Of a DNA stretch of 6,084 nt, positions 1-5,881 are shown piece by piece; the stretch's first letter is position 1, and each line of letters starts with the position of its first letter. The translations under genes and the position numbers were made by a program. This DNA comes from Candidatus Hecatellales archaeon (GTDB lineage: Archaea; Thermoproteota; Bathyarchaeia; Hecatellales; Hecatellaceae). Below the pieces are notes generated by a model. That model saw only the letters and a program-made list of their open reading frames with translations, had not been told where the DNA came from and did no database searches. The stretch lies in contig QMYF01000039.1 of the NCBI GenBank assembly GCA_003662515.1, positions 1-6,084 on the forward strand, in the 5' to 3' direction.

Positions 1-1110
1 GAGGAACTTCGCCACCTAGCCCACTTCTTCCGGGGCTTGGTAGACTCTCCGGGGCAGATGGCTCCAAAACTCATCCTTAGGGGTCCCCTAGGCACAGGTA
101 AAACCACGCTTGCCCGAAGGTTCGGCCTGGACTTTGAAGCCTACGCTTCAAAGCGGAAGGTCAAGCTTAGGTTTGCTTATTTCAACTGTAGGGAGGAGGG
201 AAGCTTCTACGCTCTTCTAAAAAAGGCTTTAAACCTTTTCCAGGTGGAAATTCCCGAGAGAGGCTTCTCCTCTGAGGAGCTTCTAAACCTGCTCGTGGAA
301 GCCCTTGGAAGGAAAGGTTTCCAGCTGCTTTTAGCCCTCGACGAGGTTGAATCCCTAATTTGGAGGGAGGGCTCAAAACCCCTCTACGTTTTAACACGTC
401 TCGGCGAGAAAACTGTTTCAACCAGCCCCGGCAAAATATCCTTAATTTTAATATTTAGAGAGCCTGAATGCGAGGAGGCTTTGGCAAGGCTTGACTCCAG
501 CACGCTGAGCACCCTAGGCCACAACGTGCTCCAACTAGCCAAATACTCAGCCAGCCAGCTTAAGGAAATCCTGGAATACCGGGTGGAGGAGGCCTTCAAA
601 CCCGACACCGTGCTTCCTGAAGCCATAGAGCTGGCCGCCGACCTAGCCGGCGAAAGGGGAGATGCAAGACTCGCCATAGAGCTTCTCTGGCTTGCCGGGA
701 AGCAGGCTGACCTAGAGCGGGCAGGTAAGGTTCTCCCCGAGCATGTGAGGGCTGCCAGGCTTAAGGTAGACTTAACCGTTCAAAGGGAGCACCTGCAAGG
801 TTTAAGCTTCCATGAAAAGCTTCTCCTCCTAGCTGCCGCCCGGAAGCTCAGCGCCTCCGAGGAAGCCTACATTTCTTTCGGCGAGGTGGAAAGGGAGTAT
901 CAGGCTGCCTGCGAAGAATATGGTGAAAAGCCTAGACGCCACACCCAGCTATGGAAATACCTGAAAGGTTTAGCCTTGAAAGGGCTGCTTCAAACCAGGG
1001 CTTCAGGCAAAGGGTTAAGAGGCAGAACAACCCTCATAGGGCTCCCCCTGCCTTCAAGCCTTCTAAGAGAAGAATTGGAAGCCCACCTTGAAAGAGAGCG
1101 GGCGTCTTAA
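1..1110 (+). CDS. cdc6: Orc1/Cdc6-family AAA+ replication initiator, 5'-truncated by window edge
   Basis: The reading frame is open from base 1, and the residues before the first possible start (TTG at 37) already match the helix that precedes the P-loop in Orc1/Cdc6, so the true start lies upstream; perhaps 30-50 residues are missing. Seen: Walker A GPLGTGKTT at 82-108, Walker B LALDEVE around 334-354 (Asp codon at 340), sensor-2 GDAR at 658-669, and a C-terminal winged-helix region from about 780 to the end. The family binds origin DNA and loads the MCM helicase. Two ATPase positions look altered: the sensor-1 Asn (usual ISND) reads as IFRE, and the usual DPRVxSSLG arginine-finger segment reads DSSTLSTLG at 493-519. 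ATP binding is probably kept, while hydrolysis or inter-subunit sensing may differ. It could be a divergent paralogue and not the main initiator. No origin repeat was seen, but the usual place for one, upstream of the gene, is out of view. Confidence 0.88.
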   Translation, partial: EELRHLAHFFRGLVDSPGQMAPKLILRGPLGTGKTTLARRFGLDFEAYASKRKVKLRFAYFNCREEGSFYALLKKALNLFQVEIPERGFSSEELLNLLVEALGRKGFQLLLALDEVESLIWREGSKPLYVLTRLGEKTVSTSPGKISLILIFREPECEEALARLDSSTLSTLGHNVLQLAKYSASQLKEILEYRVEEAFKPDTVLPEAIELAADLAGERGDARLAIELLWLAGKQADLERAGKVLPEHVRAARLKVDLTVQREHLQGLSFHEKLLLLAAARKLSASEEAYISFGEVEREYQAACEEYGEKPRRHTQLWKYLKGLALKGLLQTRASGKGLRGRTTLIGLPLPSSLLREELEAHLERERAS

Positions 1111-1985
1111 GCTCCAAAACGTCTTTTCCGCTGCTGGTATATTCGGATAGCCCTGTAAAGGTCTTTCCGGCTGAAACTCGGCCAATAAACATCTAGGAAG
1201 CAGAGCTCACTGTAGGCGCTCTGCCAGAGCAGGAAATTGCTGAGCCTCTCCTCCCCCGAGGTCCTAATTATCAGGTCTGGATGAGGGTTAGGCAGAAAAC
1301 TTGTATAGAGAAACTTTTCGAAGATTTCCTCGTTTATGCCTTCAGGGTTAAGCCTTCCAGCCTTAACCTCCTCCGCAATCTTTCTTAACGCGTCGAGGAT
1401 TTCAGCTCTGCCCCCATAGGCAATGGCCAAATTCAAATAGTAATCATCATAGTTTTTAGTGGCCTCCTCAACCTTTCTAACTGCCTCCCTAACCTCTGGA
1501 GGCAGCAAATCCACTCTACCTATAACCTTAACTTTAACCCTGTTCTCGTGGATACGTTTATCTACAGCCATCCTCTCCAAATACTCCTTTATCAGCACCA
1601 TCAAACGGTTAACCTCTTCTTGAGGCCTGCGGAAATTCTCCGTTGAAAAAACATAGAGAGTTACAGTTTTTATCCCCCCTATTTCCTTGCACCATTCAAA
1701 AAATTCCTCCGCCTTCTTAGCTCCTTCCACATGCCCATTGGTGGGGAAAAGGTTTTTATGCCTAGCCCATCGACGGTTCCCATCCAAGATAACCGCGATA
1801 TGGCTGGGAATTTCCCCCTTCCTGATCTGACCTTTAAGAATCCACTCGTAAACTTTTATGGATAAGGGGTTGCCTGCAAACAGGAGAATTAATTTTTGGA
1901 AAGCATCAACCAGCATGCGGGCCGCCTTCATTCCAACACCATACCTAAACAAACTTTCATGGTATAAGTTTTGTTTACCGCTCAA
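1107..1985 (-). CDS. uppS: Polyprenyl (undecaprenyl-type) diphosphate synthase, cis-prenyltransferase
   Basis: The 292-residue protein carries the cis-prenyltransferase signature in order: ILDGNRRWA with catalytic Asp at residue 68, NGHVEG near 83-88, FSTENFRRP at 113-121, YGGRAE at 190-195, and RTSGEERLSNFLLWQ at 241-255 followed by AYSE. The enzyme adds isopentenyl diphosphate units in cis to an allylic primer. In archaea the product is the long polyprenyl phosphate that carries glycans at the membrane. About 60 residues precede the core, with a hydrophobic stretch near 30-36; archaeal members often have such an extension, which may help membrane contact. The TTG start at 1985 sits in a TTGA overlap with the stop of the upstream coiled-coil gene and has GAGG six bases before it. 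An ATG at 1931 (residue 19) is a rival start. It is the last gene of the minus-strand operon, and its stop overlaps that of the convergent cdc6. Confidence 0.95.
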   Translation of the reverse strand: MSGKQNLYHESLFRYGVGMKAARMLVDAFQKLILLFAGNPLSIKVYEWILKGQIRKGEIPSHIAVILDGNRRWARHKNLFPTNGHVEGAKKAEEFFEWCKEIGGIKTVTLYVFSTENFRRPQEEVNRLMVLIKEYLERMAVDKRIHENRVKVKVIGRVDLLPPEVREAVRKVEEATKNYDDYYLNLAIAYGGRAEILDALRKIAEEVKAGRLNPEGINEEIFEKFLYTSFLPNPHPDLIIRTSGEERLSNFLLWQSAYSELCFLDVYWPSFSRKDLYRAIRIYQQRKRRFGA

Positions 1986-2863
1986 ATTAAGCCTCGAGAC
2001 ATAAGGAGTTTAAACTCCTCTAGGGTGAGCTTCTTCTTTTTACCCTGCCTGTAGGCTTCCTCCAACTCGCGGAGGATACGCTCTAAAGCTTCCTCCTCTT
2101 TACCTTTCCTCCTCTTCCTAAGCTCATCTTTAAGGCTACGCTGCTTATTCAGAAGCTCAACTATCCGGCTGTGAAGCCTGTCAGCGGAAAGCTTAGCCTC
2201 CGCGAAATGGCGATAAGCCTCCTTAGCTTCCTCCTCAACAGCCTCCACCCTCTTCGAGAGCTCCTCCACCCTCCCAATCTTCTCTTTCAGCTCACCATAA
2301 ATCTTGTCTAATTCAGCTTTAATCCGGTCTGCCTGCTCCTTTAAAGCTTGAATATCCTGCCTCTGCCGGTTAAGCTGCTCCACAAGCTCCTCTATTCTCC
2401 CATGAATGTCCAGCTGGCTCTCCAAATTCTTAATTTTCTCCACTAGCCTGCGTTCCTCTTCAGCTGGAAGAGGATTCGTCTGAATATGCCACTCCAACTC
2501 TTCGAAAAGCTTCTCAGCCTTCTCCTTCGGAATGGAAACCTTCGACCTTAACTCTTTAATCCTGCTTCTGAGCTCATCCCTCAAACGACATTTCTCCGAA
2601 AGCCTTCCCCTAACCTCGGAAAGCTCACTTTTAAGCCTAGCCGCCTCGTCTCGAAGCTTCCTAACCTCATCCCTAAGACTCCTAGTCTCCTGCTTAAGAC
2701 GCCTAGATTCCTCTACCAGGCTTTCTCCTTTCCTCAGCCACTCCCTAGCCTCATTGTTAAGCTTGTCCCTCTGCTCTTTAAGTTCGGCGATTTCCACGCC
2801 TAAACTTTCTATCTGCTTAACTAGGTCGCCTGCCTCCGCCGCCTCAGAGATTTTAGCTGTCAA
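1982..2863 (-). CDS. Archaeal coiled-coil protein, COG1340-like, function unknown
   Basis: The 293-residue protein is almost entirely heptad-patterned, rich in Glu, Lys, Arg and Leu, with few aromatic residues and no signal peptide or membrane segment. Residues about 10-270 look like long coiled-coil helices, with a possible break near 114-140 (a SIPKEKAEKLFEELEW segment followed by TNPLP) that could let the chain fold back as a hairpin. The C-terminus ends in KKKLTLEEFKLLMSRGLI, a short non-heptad tail that I recall as conserved in archaeal COG1340 proteins; this is from memory. The function of that group is not established. The start is TTG at 2863; no in-frame ATG or GTG lies between it and the preceding gene, and only a weak GGGA precedes it. 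It follows the GPN GTPase gene by 34 bases and overlaps uppS by 4 bases. Any coiled-coil protein gives weak similarity to SMC or Rad50 arms, but no ATPase heads are present here. Confidence 0.82.
   Translation of the reverse strand: MTAKISEAAEAGDLVKQIESLGVEIAELKEQRDKLNNEAREWLRKGESLVEESRRLKQETRSLRDEVRKLRDEAARLKSELSEVRGRLSEKCRLRDELRSRIKELRSKVSIPKEKAEKLFEELEWHIQTNPLPAEEERRLVEKIKNLESQLDIHGRIEELVEQLNRQRQDIQALKEQADRIKAELDKIYGELKEKIGRVEELSKRVEAVEEEAKEAYRHFAEAKLSADRLHSRIVELLNKQRSLKDELRKRRKGKEEEALERILRELEEAYRQGKKKKLTLEEFKLLMSRGLI
1992..1995 (-). promoter_or_regulatory. Shine-Dalgarno-like GAGG before uppS
   Basis: On the minus strand GAGG lies six bases before the TTG at 1985, inside the last codons of the upstream coiled-coil gene. 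It supports TTG 1985 over the ATG at 1931. The ATG has a weaker GGTG, about five bases ahead of it. The TTGA stop/start overlap fits translational coupling. Confidence 0.45.
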
Positions 2864-2897
2864 ACTAATCCCATATAGGGGGCTTTCAGCTTTAAAC

Positions 2898-3656
2898 CTA
2901 TTCCTTCTTCTCCCCTTGAGTTAACACTCTTTCAATGGCTGCCTGCACGTTAATGAAGTTGGTGAAATATTTGGCTGAGCAGGCTATCGTAGAAAAATCT
3001 AGGCGAAGCCTCCCCACAGCCTTGAAAAGGTCGCCGGCCAGCAGGCTTAAGCTTCCACCACTCTGCCTGAGCAAGGCTTCCCTAAGCTTAGCTGGGCTTC
3101 TAGACCACTCCAAAATCTCCCTTACAACTTTTTCCTCCATTAAATCCATTTTGGTAAGCAGGTTTACCTGGGGAAGCATAAAGCGTAGATGGACTGCTGA
3201 AGCGAGAAAAAGGGTGGAAACATAGTTGAAGGGGTTAGCGCAGAAGGGTCCATCGAAAAGGTATAAAACCATTTTCTGTTCGAGGGGGAGCTCCCTCGCC
3301 AGGTAGGGTCCTCCAACCCTGAAGGCGAAAAGCTCCATCTGGCCTGGAGTATCGAAGAGAACGTATTCGGCGTTGATTTCTTCAAGCTGCTCCGCCAGCT
3401 TTTCAGCCTGCTGGGCGAGCAGGTCTGCAGCCATAATTAAGGCTCCATTCGGACCCAGCCCAAATCTTTCCATAAGCTCTTCAACGTTAACGTAGTCTCG
3501 CACGTCGAGGTCGGGCTTGTAGGGCAGGTTTAAAACGCCAGGGTCTAAGTTCACGATTACCGCGTCTTCACCTTGCCTGGCTAACCATTCAGCTAGGCTT
3601 GCAGCCATAAGCGTTTTGCCTGAACCCGCTGTTCCAATGATGAAGATGCCGTACAA
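2898..3656 (-). CDS. GPN-loop GTPase, ATP/GTP-binding protein
   Basis: The 252 residues show the complete GPN-GTPase motif set: P-loop GTAGSGKT at 8-15, NLDPG at 36-40, the diagnostic Gly-Pro-Asn at 68-70, DTPGQ (G3) at 102-106, TKMD (G4) at 168-171 and CSAK (G5) at 226-229. These proteins form dimers in which the GPN loop reaches the partner's active site. Eukaryotic GPN1-3 assist assembly and nuclear import of RNA polymerase II; the archaeal role is less clear. G4 is TKxD and not NKxD, a substitution also known in eukaryotic GPN2/GPN3 proteins. The start TTG at 3656 is well fixed: the first beta strand and P-loop begin at once, and upstream codons to the in-frame stop offer no ATG, GTG or TTG. 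No good ribosome-binding site is visible. It begins 8 bases after the CinA-like gene, so coupled translation is likely. Confidence 0.94.
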   Translation of the reverse strand: MYGIFIIGTAGSGKTLMAASLAEWLARQGEDAVIVNLDPGVLNLPYKPDLDVRDYVNVEELMERFGLGPNGALIMAADLLAQQAEKLAEQLEEINAEYVLFDTPGQMELFAFRVGGPYLARELPLEQKMVLYLFDGPFCANPFNYVSTLFLASAVHLRFMLPQVNLLTKMDLMEEKVVREILEWSRSPAKLREALLRQSGGSLSLLAGDLFKAVGRLRLDFSTIACSAKYFTNFINVQAAIERVLTQGEKKE

Positions 3657-3664
3657 GGCGGCTT

Positions 3665-4480
3665 CTATCCCAGCCTTTCAACCCTTCCTCCAAGCCTTCT
3701 AGCTTCAGCCTCCAGCCAGGAGGCAGCAGCCTCCACCCGTCTCTCAGCCTCCTCCAAGGTGGGGGCGAAAGCTGAAATGTGAAGCTCTATTTTCGAGGTT
3801 GCCTCCCCACCTTTAGGATGAGACTTAACGTAAACTTCAGGATGCCTTTTCATGGCTTCGTCGATGCTTGGGGAGAAGTCAGGTTCAGGTATGCCTTCAA
3901 CGAAAAGCCCTCTCTCCGCATATTTCAGCTTAGACCTTTCAGCCATCAGCTTTTCCAGGTGAAGGTCGAAGATTGCCTTCATCTCGACGGGAACCCCTGG
4001 AAGACATATTATTAAGGTTTCGCCGGCCTGAAGTTTAACGCCTGGAGCTGTCCCCTCAGGGTTATAGAGGGGTTCAGCCCCTTCGGGAAGGGTAGCCATC
4101 TTCTCCCTCTCAGGGGTAAGCCAAGGCTTCTTAAGGATTCCCTGAGCCTTCATCTCCTCAACCTTTTCCTCCACCATGCGTAAGGCTTCCCTGTGAAGCT
4201 TTAGAGGCCTGCCTAAAGCCTCAGAAACCCCCTGCAAGGTCATGTCGTCAAAGGTGGGGCCGAGGCCTCCCACCGTCAACACGAAGTCAGGCTTCCGGGA
4301 AAGGCAGTCCCTTAAAGCCTGAACAATGTCTGGGAGGCTGTCGGGAACCGTTACAATCCTCCTAACCATTCCCCCAAGCCTGGTTATCCGCTGGGCCAGC
4401 CACTGCGCATTCGTATTGCAGATTTTCCCTATGAGAAGCTCGTTCCCCACGGTTAGAATCTCCACAGTAAACCTTTCCAA
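3665..4480 (-). CDS. CinA N-terminal / MoaB-like molybdopterin-binding-fold protein (COG1058 type)
   Basis: The 271 residues match the N-terminal domain of CinA without the C-terminal NMN amidase domain, which is the usual archaeal form. Seen motifs: TVGNELLIGK at 10-19, TVGGLGPTFDDMT at 69-81 (the MoaB/MogA-like binding loop), NPEGTAPG at 140-147 and LPGVPVEM at 160-167. A C-terminal region (about 190-265) has the alpha-beta pattern common to this group. In bacterial CinA the domain is linked to ADP-ribose pyrophosphatase activity in NAD recycling; the archaeal substrate is not established, so molybdopterin metabolism and nucleotide clean-up both remain open. The start is TTG at 4480, with GTG at 4465 as the alternative. 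A strong AAGGAGGG lies 12 bases upstream, an unusually long spacing. It lies between the zinc-ribbon gene (26-base gap) and the GPN gene (8-base gap). Confidence 0.9.
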   Translation of the reverse strand: MERFTVEILTVGNELLIGKICNTNAQWLAQRITRLGGMVRRIVTVPDSLPDIVQALRDCLSRKPDFVLTVGGLGPTFDDMTLQGVSEALGRPLKLHREALRMVEEKVEEMKAQGILKKPWLTPEREKMATLPEGAEPLYNPEGTAPGVKLQAGETLIICLPGVPVEMKAIFDLHLEKLMAERSKLKYAERGLFVEGIPEPDFSPSIDEAMKRHPEVYVKSHPKGGEATSKIELHISAFAPTLEEAERRVEAAASWLEAEARRLGGRVERLG

Positions 4481-4492
4481 GGGTGAGGTTAA

Positions 4493-4500
4493 CCCTCCTT
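4493..4500 (-). promoter_or_regulatory. Shine-Dalgarno AAGGAGGG before the CinA-like gene
   Basis: On the minus strand AAGGAGGG is the strongest ribosome-binding site in the window. It lies 12 bases before TTG 4480, longer than the usual 5-10. The other in-frame candidate, GTG 4465, is even farther, so TTG is preferred. No in-frame start lies between this site and the upstream stop. Confidence 0.55.
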
Positions 4501-4506
4501 TTCAGG

Positions 4507-4707
4507 CTACTTACGGGAAAGCCACCACTTTAAATATTCCCTTCTCCGCTGGCGTCTAGCCTCCTCCTCGTCGAAGGGCATGTTGCGCCTCCGAGCCTCC
4601 ACAATCTCCATGTAGGTGAGGGTTAACCCGCAGCTCTTACACGTGTACATGCGAATCTTAGGGTCGTAAATCATCTCCCCGCCACATTCAGGGCAGTACT
4701 CCGACAC
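4507..4707 (-). CDS. Small zinc-ribbon protein, TFIIB/TFIIS-like ribbon
   Basis: This small protein of 66 residues has two Cys pairs, CPECGG and CKSCG, about 16 residues apart. They form a four-Cys zinc ribbon of the type found in TFIIB, TFIIS and related transcription proteins. The rest is a charged helix rich in Arg and Glu, ending in YLKWWLSRK, which could bind nucleic acid or a partner. I recall similar small archaeal proteins annotated as TFIIB-type zinc ribbons, but no function is assigned. I chose GTG 4707 over GTG 4716 because the ribosome-binding site GAGGTG at 4716-4721 overlaps the outer GTG and sits eight bases from the inner one; the outer start would add three residues. It is the first gene of the minus-strand operon, directly after the divergent promoter region. 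Its position ahead of a GPN GTPase suggests, without proof, a link to transcription. Confidence 0.82.
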   Translation of the reverse strand: MSEYCPECGGEMIYDPKIRMYTCKSCGLTLTYMEIVEARRRNMPFDEEEARRQRRREYLKWWLSRK

Positions 4708-4715
4708 GCAACCCA

Positions 4716-4721
4716 CACCTC
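4716..4721 (-). promoter_or_regulatory. Shine-Dalgarno GAGGTG that sets the zinc-ribbon start
   Basis: GAGGTG on the minus strand matches the archaeal 16S tail and is spaced eight bases from GTG 4707. It overlaps GTG 4716, so the outer GTG is unlikely to be the initiator. Confidence 0.6.
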
Positions 4722-4748
4722 GACAGCCGAACTTGTAAAGAAATTTTC

Positions 4749-4760
4749 TCCCATATAGGT
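4749..4760 (-). promoter_or_regulatory. Possible promoter (TATA-like CCTATAT) of the five-gene operon
   Basis: On the minus strand CAAACCTATAT has a purine/A-rich BRE-like lead followed by a TATA-like core. A start of transcription about 26 bases downstream would fall near 4729 and leave a short leader that contains the GAGGTG site. A second AT-rich stretch at 4739-4748 is a rival. This rests on position and base composition only. Confidence 0.35.
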
Positions 4761-4766
4761 TTGCCT

Positions 4767-4780
4767 GAAAACATTAAGAA
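4767..4780 (+). promoter_or_regulatory. Possible BRE/TATA promoter of amrS
   Basis: GAAAAC followed by ATTAAGAA resembles an archaeal BRE plus TATA box. Transcription would start near 4802, leaving about 15 bases before TTG 4817. The leader has only a weak GGGA and no clear ribosome-binding site, in line with short-leader archaeal mRNAs. The palindrome at 4774-4786 overlaps this element. Confidence 0.38.
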
Positions 4781-4786
4781 TCTTAA
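4774..4786. promoter_or_regulatory. Perfect palindrome TTAAGA-A-TCTTAA, possible operator
   Basis: Two six-base half-sites are separated by one base and lie in the divergent intergenic region, on top of the likely amrS TATA box. A dimeric regulator bound here could block amrS and perhaps affect the opposite operon. The short arms and AT-rich content mean that chance is a real alternative. Confidence 0.35.
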
Positions 4787-4816
4787 AGCCCTCATTCAAT
4801 TAGGGAAAAAAGACCC

Positions 4817-5854
4817 TTGATTAGGGAAGCTCTCCTCTACGAGAAGCTAGAAGACGGGCTGGTTCGCTGCGGGGTTTGCCCCCGCCGATGCTATATTAAA
4901 CCCGGCCAACGGGGCTTTTGCAAGGCCAGGGAGAACAGGGATGGAATCCTCTACGCGATAAGCTACGGGAAGCTTACCGCCGCCAATGTGGACCCCATAG
5001 AGAAGAAGCCCTTCTACCATTTTTGGCCTGGAAGCCTAAGCTTCTCCATCTCCTCCTTCGGATGCTCACTGGCCTGTCCCTGGTGTCAAAACTGGTCGAT
5101 TTCCCAGGTGGGGCTTGAAGAAGCCTCCTATGATGAGGTTGAGCCTGAAAGGGTGGTGGAGGCTGCCAGCCGCAACAACTGTAAAACCATCGCCTACACG
5201 TATAACGAGCCTCTAATCTGGCTTGAATACGTTTTAGACGTGGCCAGGCTGGCCGTGAAAAAGAACATTTTAAACGTGCTGGTTACCAACGGATACGTCA
5301 CCCTAGAAGCTTTAGACATGCTGGCTCCGGTTTTCCACGCGGCCAACGTGGACATTAAAGCTTTCAACTCCACGTTTTACCCTAAATATTGTAAGGGCCG
5401 GCTTGAAGACGTGCTCGAAGCCGTTAAGGCTATGAAGGAGAAGGGATGGCATCTTGAAATAACCCTCCTGGTAATTCCAACCTTAAACGACCGGATAGAG
5501 GAGATTAGGGGGATGGCCCGGTGGATTCTGGAAAACCTGGGCCCTGAAACACCCTTCCACCTAAGCCAGTTCTACCCCATGTATAAGATGACCCACCTCA
5601 AGTCTACCCCTGTGGAAACCCTGGTTAAGGCGAGGGAGGCAGCCCTCCAAGAAGGCTTAAAATATGTTTACACGGGCAACGTGCCCGGCCATCCTGGAGA
5701 AAACACCTACTGCCCCAGCTGCGGTTTCACGCTTATCAAACGTTGGGGTTTCAGCATTCTCGAGTGGAATTTAACCCCTGAGAAAACCTGCCCGAGATGT
5801 GGGGAAAAAATTCCGGTTGAAGGCGAGTTTTCAGGTTTCAGGCGGATTTTTTAG
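4817..5854 (+). CDS. amrS: AmmeMemoRadiSam system radical SAM enzyme
   Basis: The 345-residue protein belongs to the PflA-like radical SAM group (COG1180), AmrS type. Order of features: an N-terminal cysteine set at C18, C21, C25 and C35 with the family's PGQRGFC stretch; ISYGKLTAANVDPIEKKPF near 48-66; the radical SAM cluster CSLACPWC with C83, C87 and C90, which binds a 4Fe-4S cluster and S-adenosylmethionine; YNEPLIW at 129-135; VTNGY at 156-160; VDIKAF at 178-183; and a C-terminal zinc-ribbon-like pair CPSC (299-302) and CPRC (325-328). The length is normal for AmrS. The family is named for co-occurrence with AMMECR1 and MEMO1 proteins; its reaction is, as far as I know, not settled. The start is TTG at 4817; MIREALLYEKLEDG matches the usual family beginning, and no other start precedes it before an in-frame stop at 4784. 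It is divergent from the zinc-ribbon operon. Confidence 0.93.
   Translation: MIREALLYEKLEDGLVRCGVCPRRCYIKPGQRGFCKARENRDGILYAISYGKLTAANVDPIEKKPFYHFWPGSLSFSISSFGCSLACPWCQNWSISQVGLEEASYDEVEPERVVEAASRNNCKTIAYTYNEPLIWLEYVLDVARLAVKKNILNVLVTNGYVTLEALDMLAPVFHAANVDIKAFNSTFYPKYCKGRLEDVLEAVKAMKEKGWHLEITLLVIPTLNDRIEEIRGMARWILENLGPETPFHLSQFYPMYKMTHLKSTPVETLVKAREAALQEGLKYVYTGNVPGHPGENTYCPSCGFTLIKRWGFSILEWNLTPEKTCPRCGEKIPVEGEFSGFRRIF
5847..5852 (+). terminator. T6 run at the amrS stop codon, possible weak terminator
   Basis: Six T residues run into the TAG stop. Archaeal RNA polymerase can stop at oligo-T without a hairpin, so this run and the T5 at 5925-5929 may work in tandem to end amrS transcription. 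No stable stem precedes it. Confidence 0.25.
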
Positions 5855-5881
5855 CCTTTCACCACGCCTAAGGAAGTTGGT

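Noticed and set aside
384..677. Minus-strand open frame of 97 codons inside cdc6
   Set aside because: It is antisense to the well-supported AAA+ domain and has no motif; it reflects codon composition of the real gene.
2532..2924. Plus-strand open frame of 130 codons opposite the coiled-coil gene
   Set aside because: It is Ser/Leu-rich, the expected mirror of Glu/Lys/Arg-rich heptad codons on the other strand, with no recognisable domain.
2935..3385. Open frames on both strands within the GPN GTPase gene
   Set aside because: They overlap conserved GTPase motifs in other frames and show no domain or ribosome-binding site.
4326..4559. Plus-strand open frame spanning the CinA-like start and the zinc-ribbon end
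   Set aside because: It is antisense to two supported genes and their ribosome-binding site, and its product has no recognisable feature.
5130..5148. ATGATGA and CTGA resembling C and D boxes of an archaeal sRNA
   Set aside because: They are only 8 bases apart, lack the second box pair, and encode conserved-frame residues of amrS.
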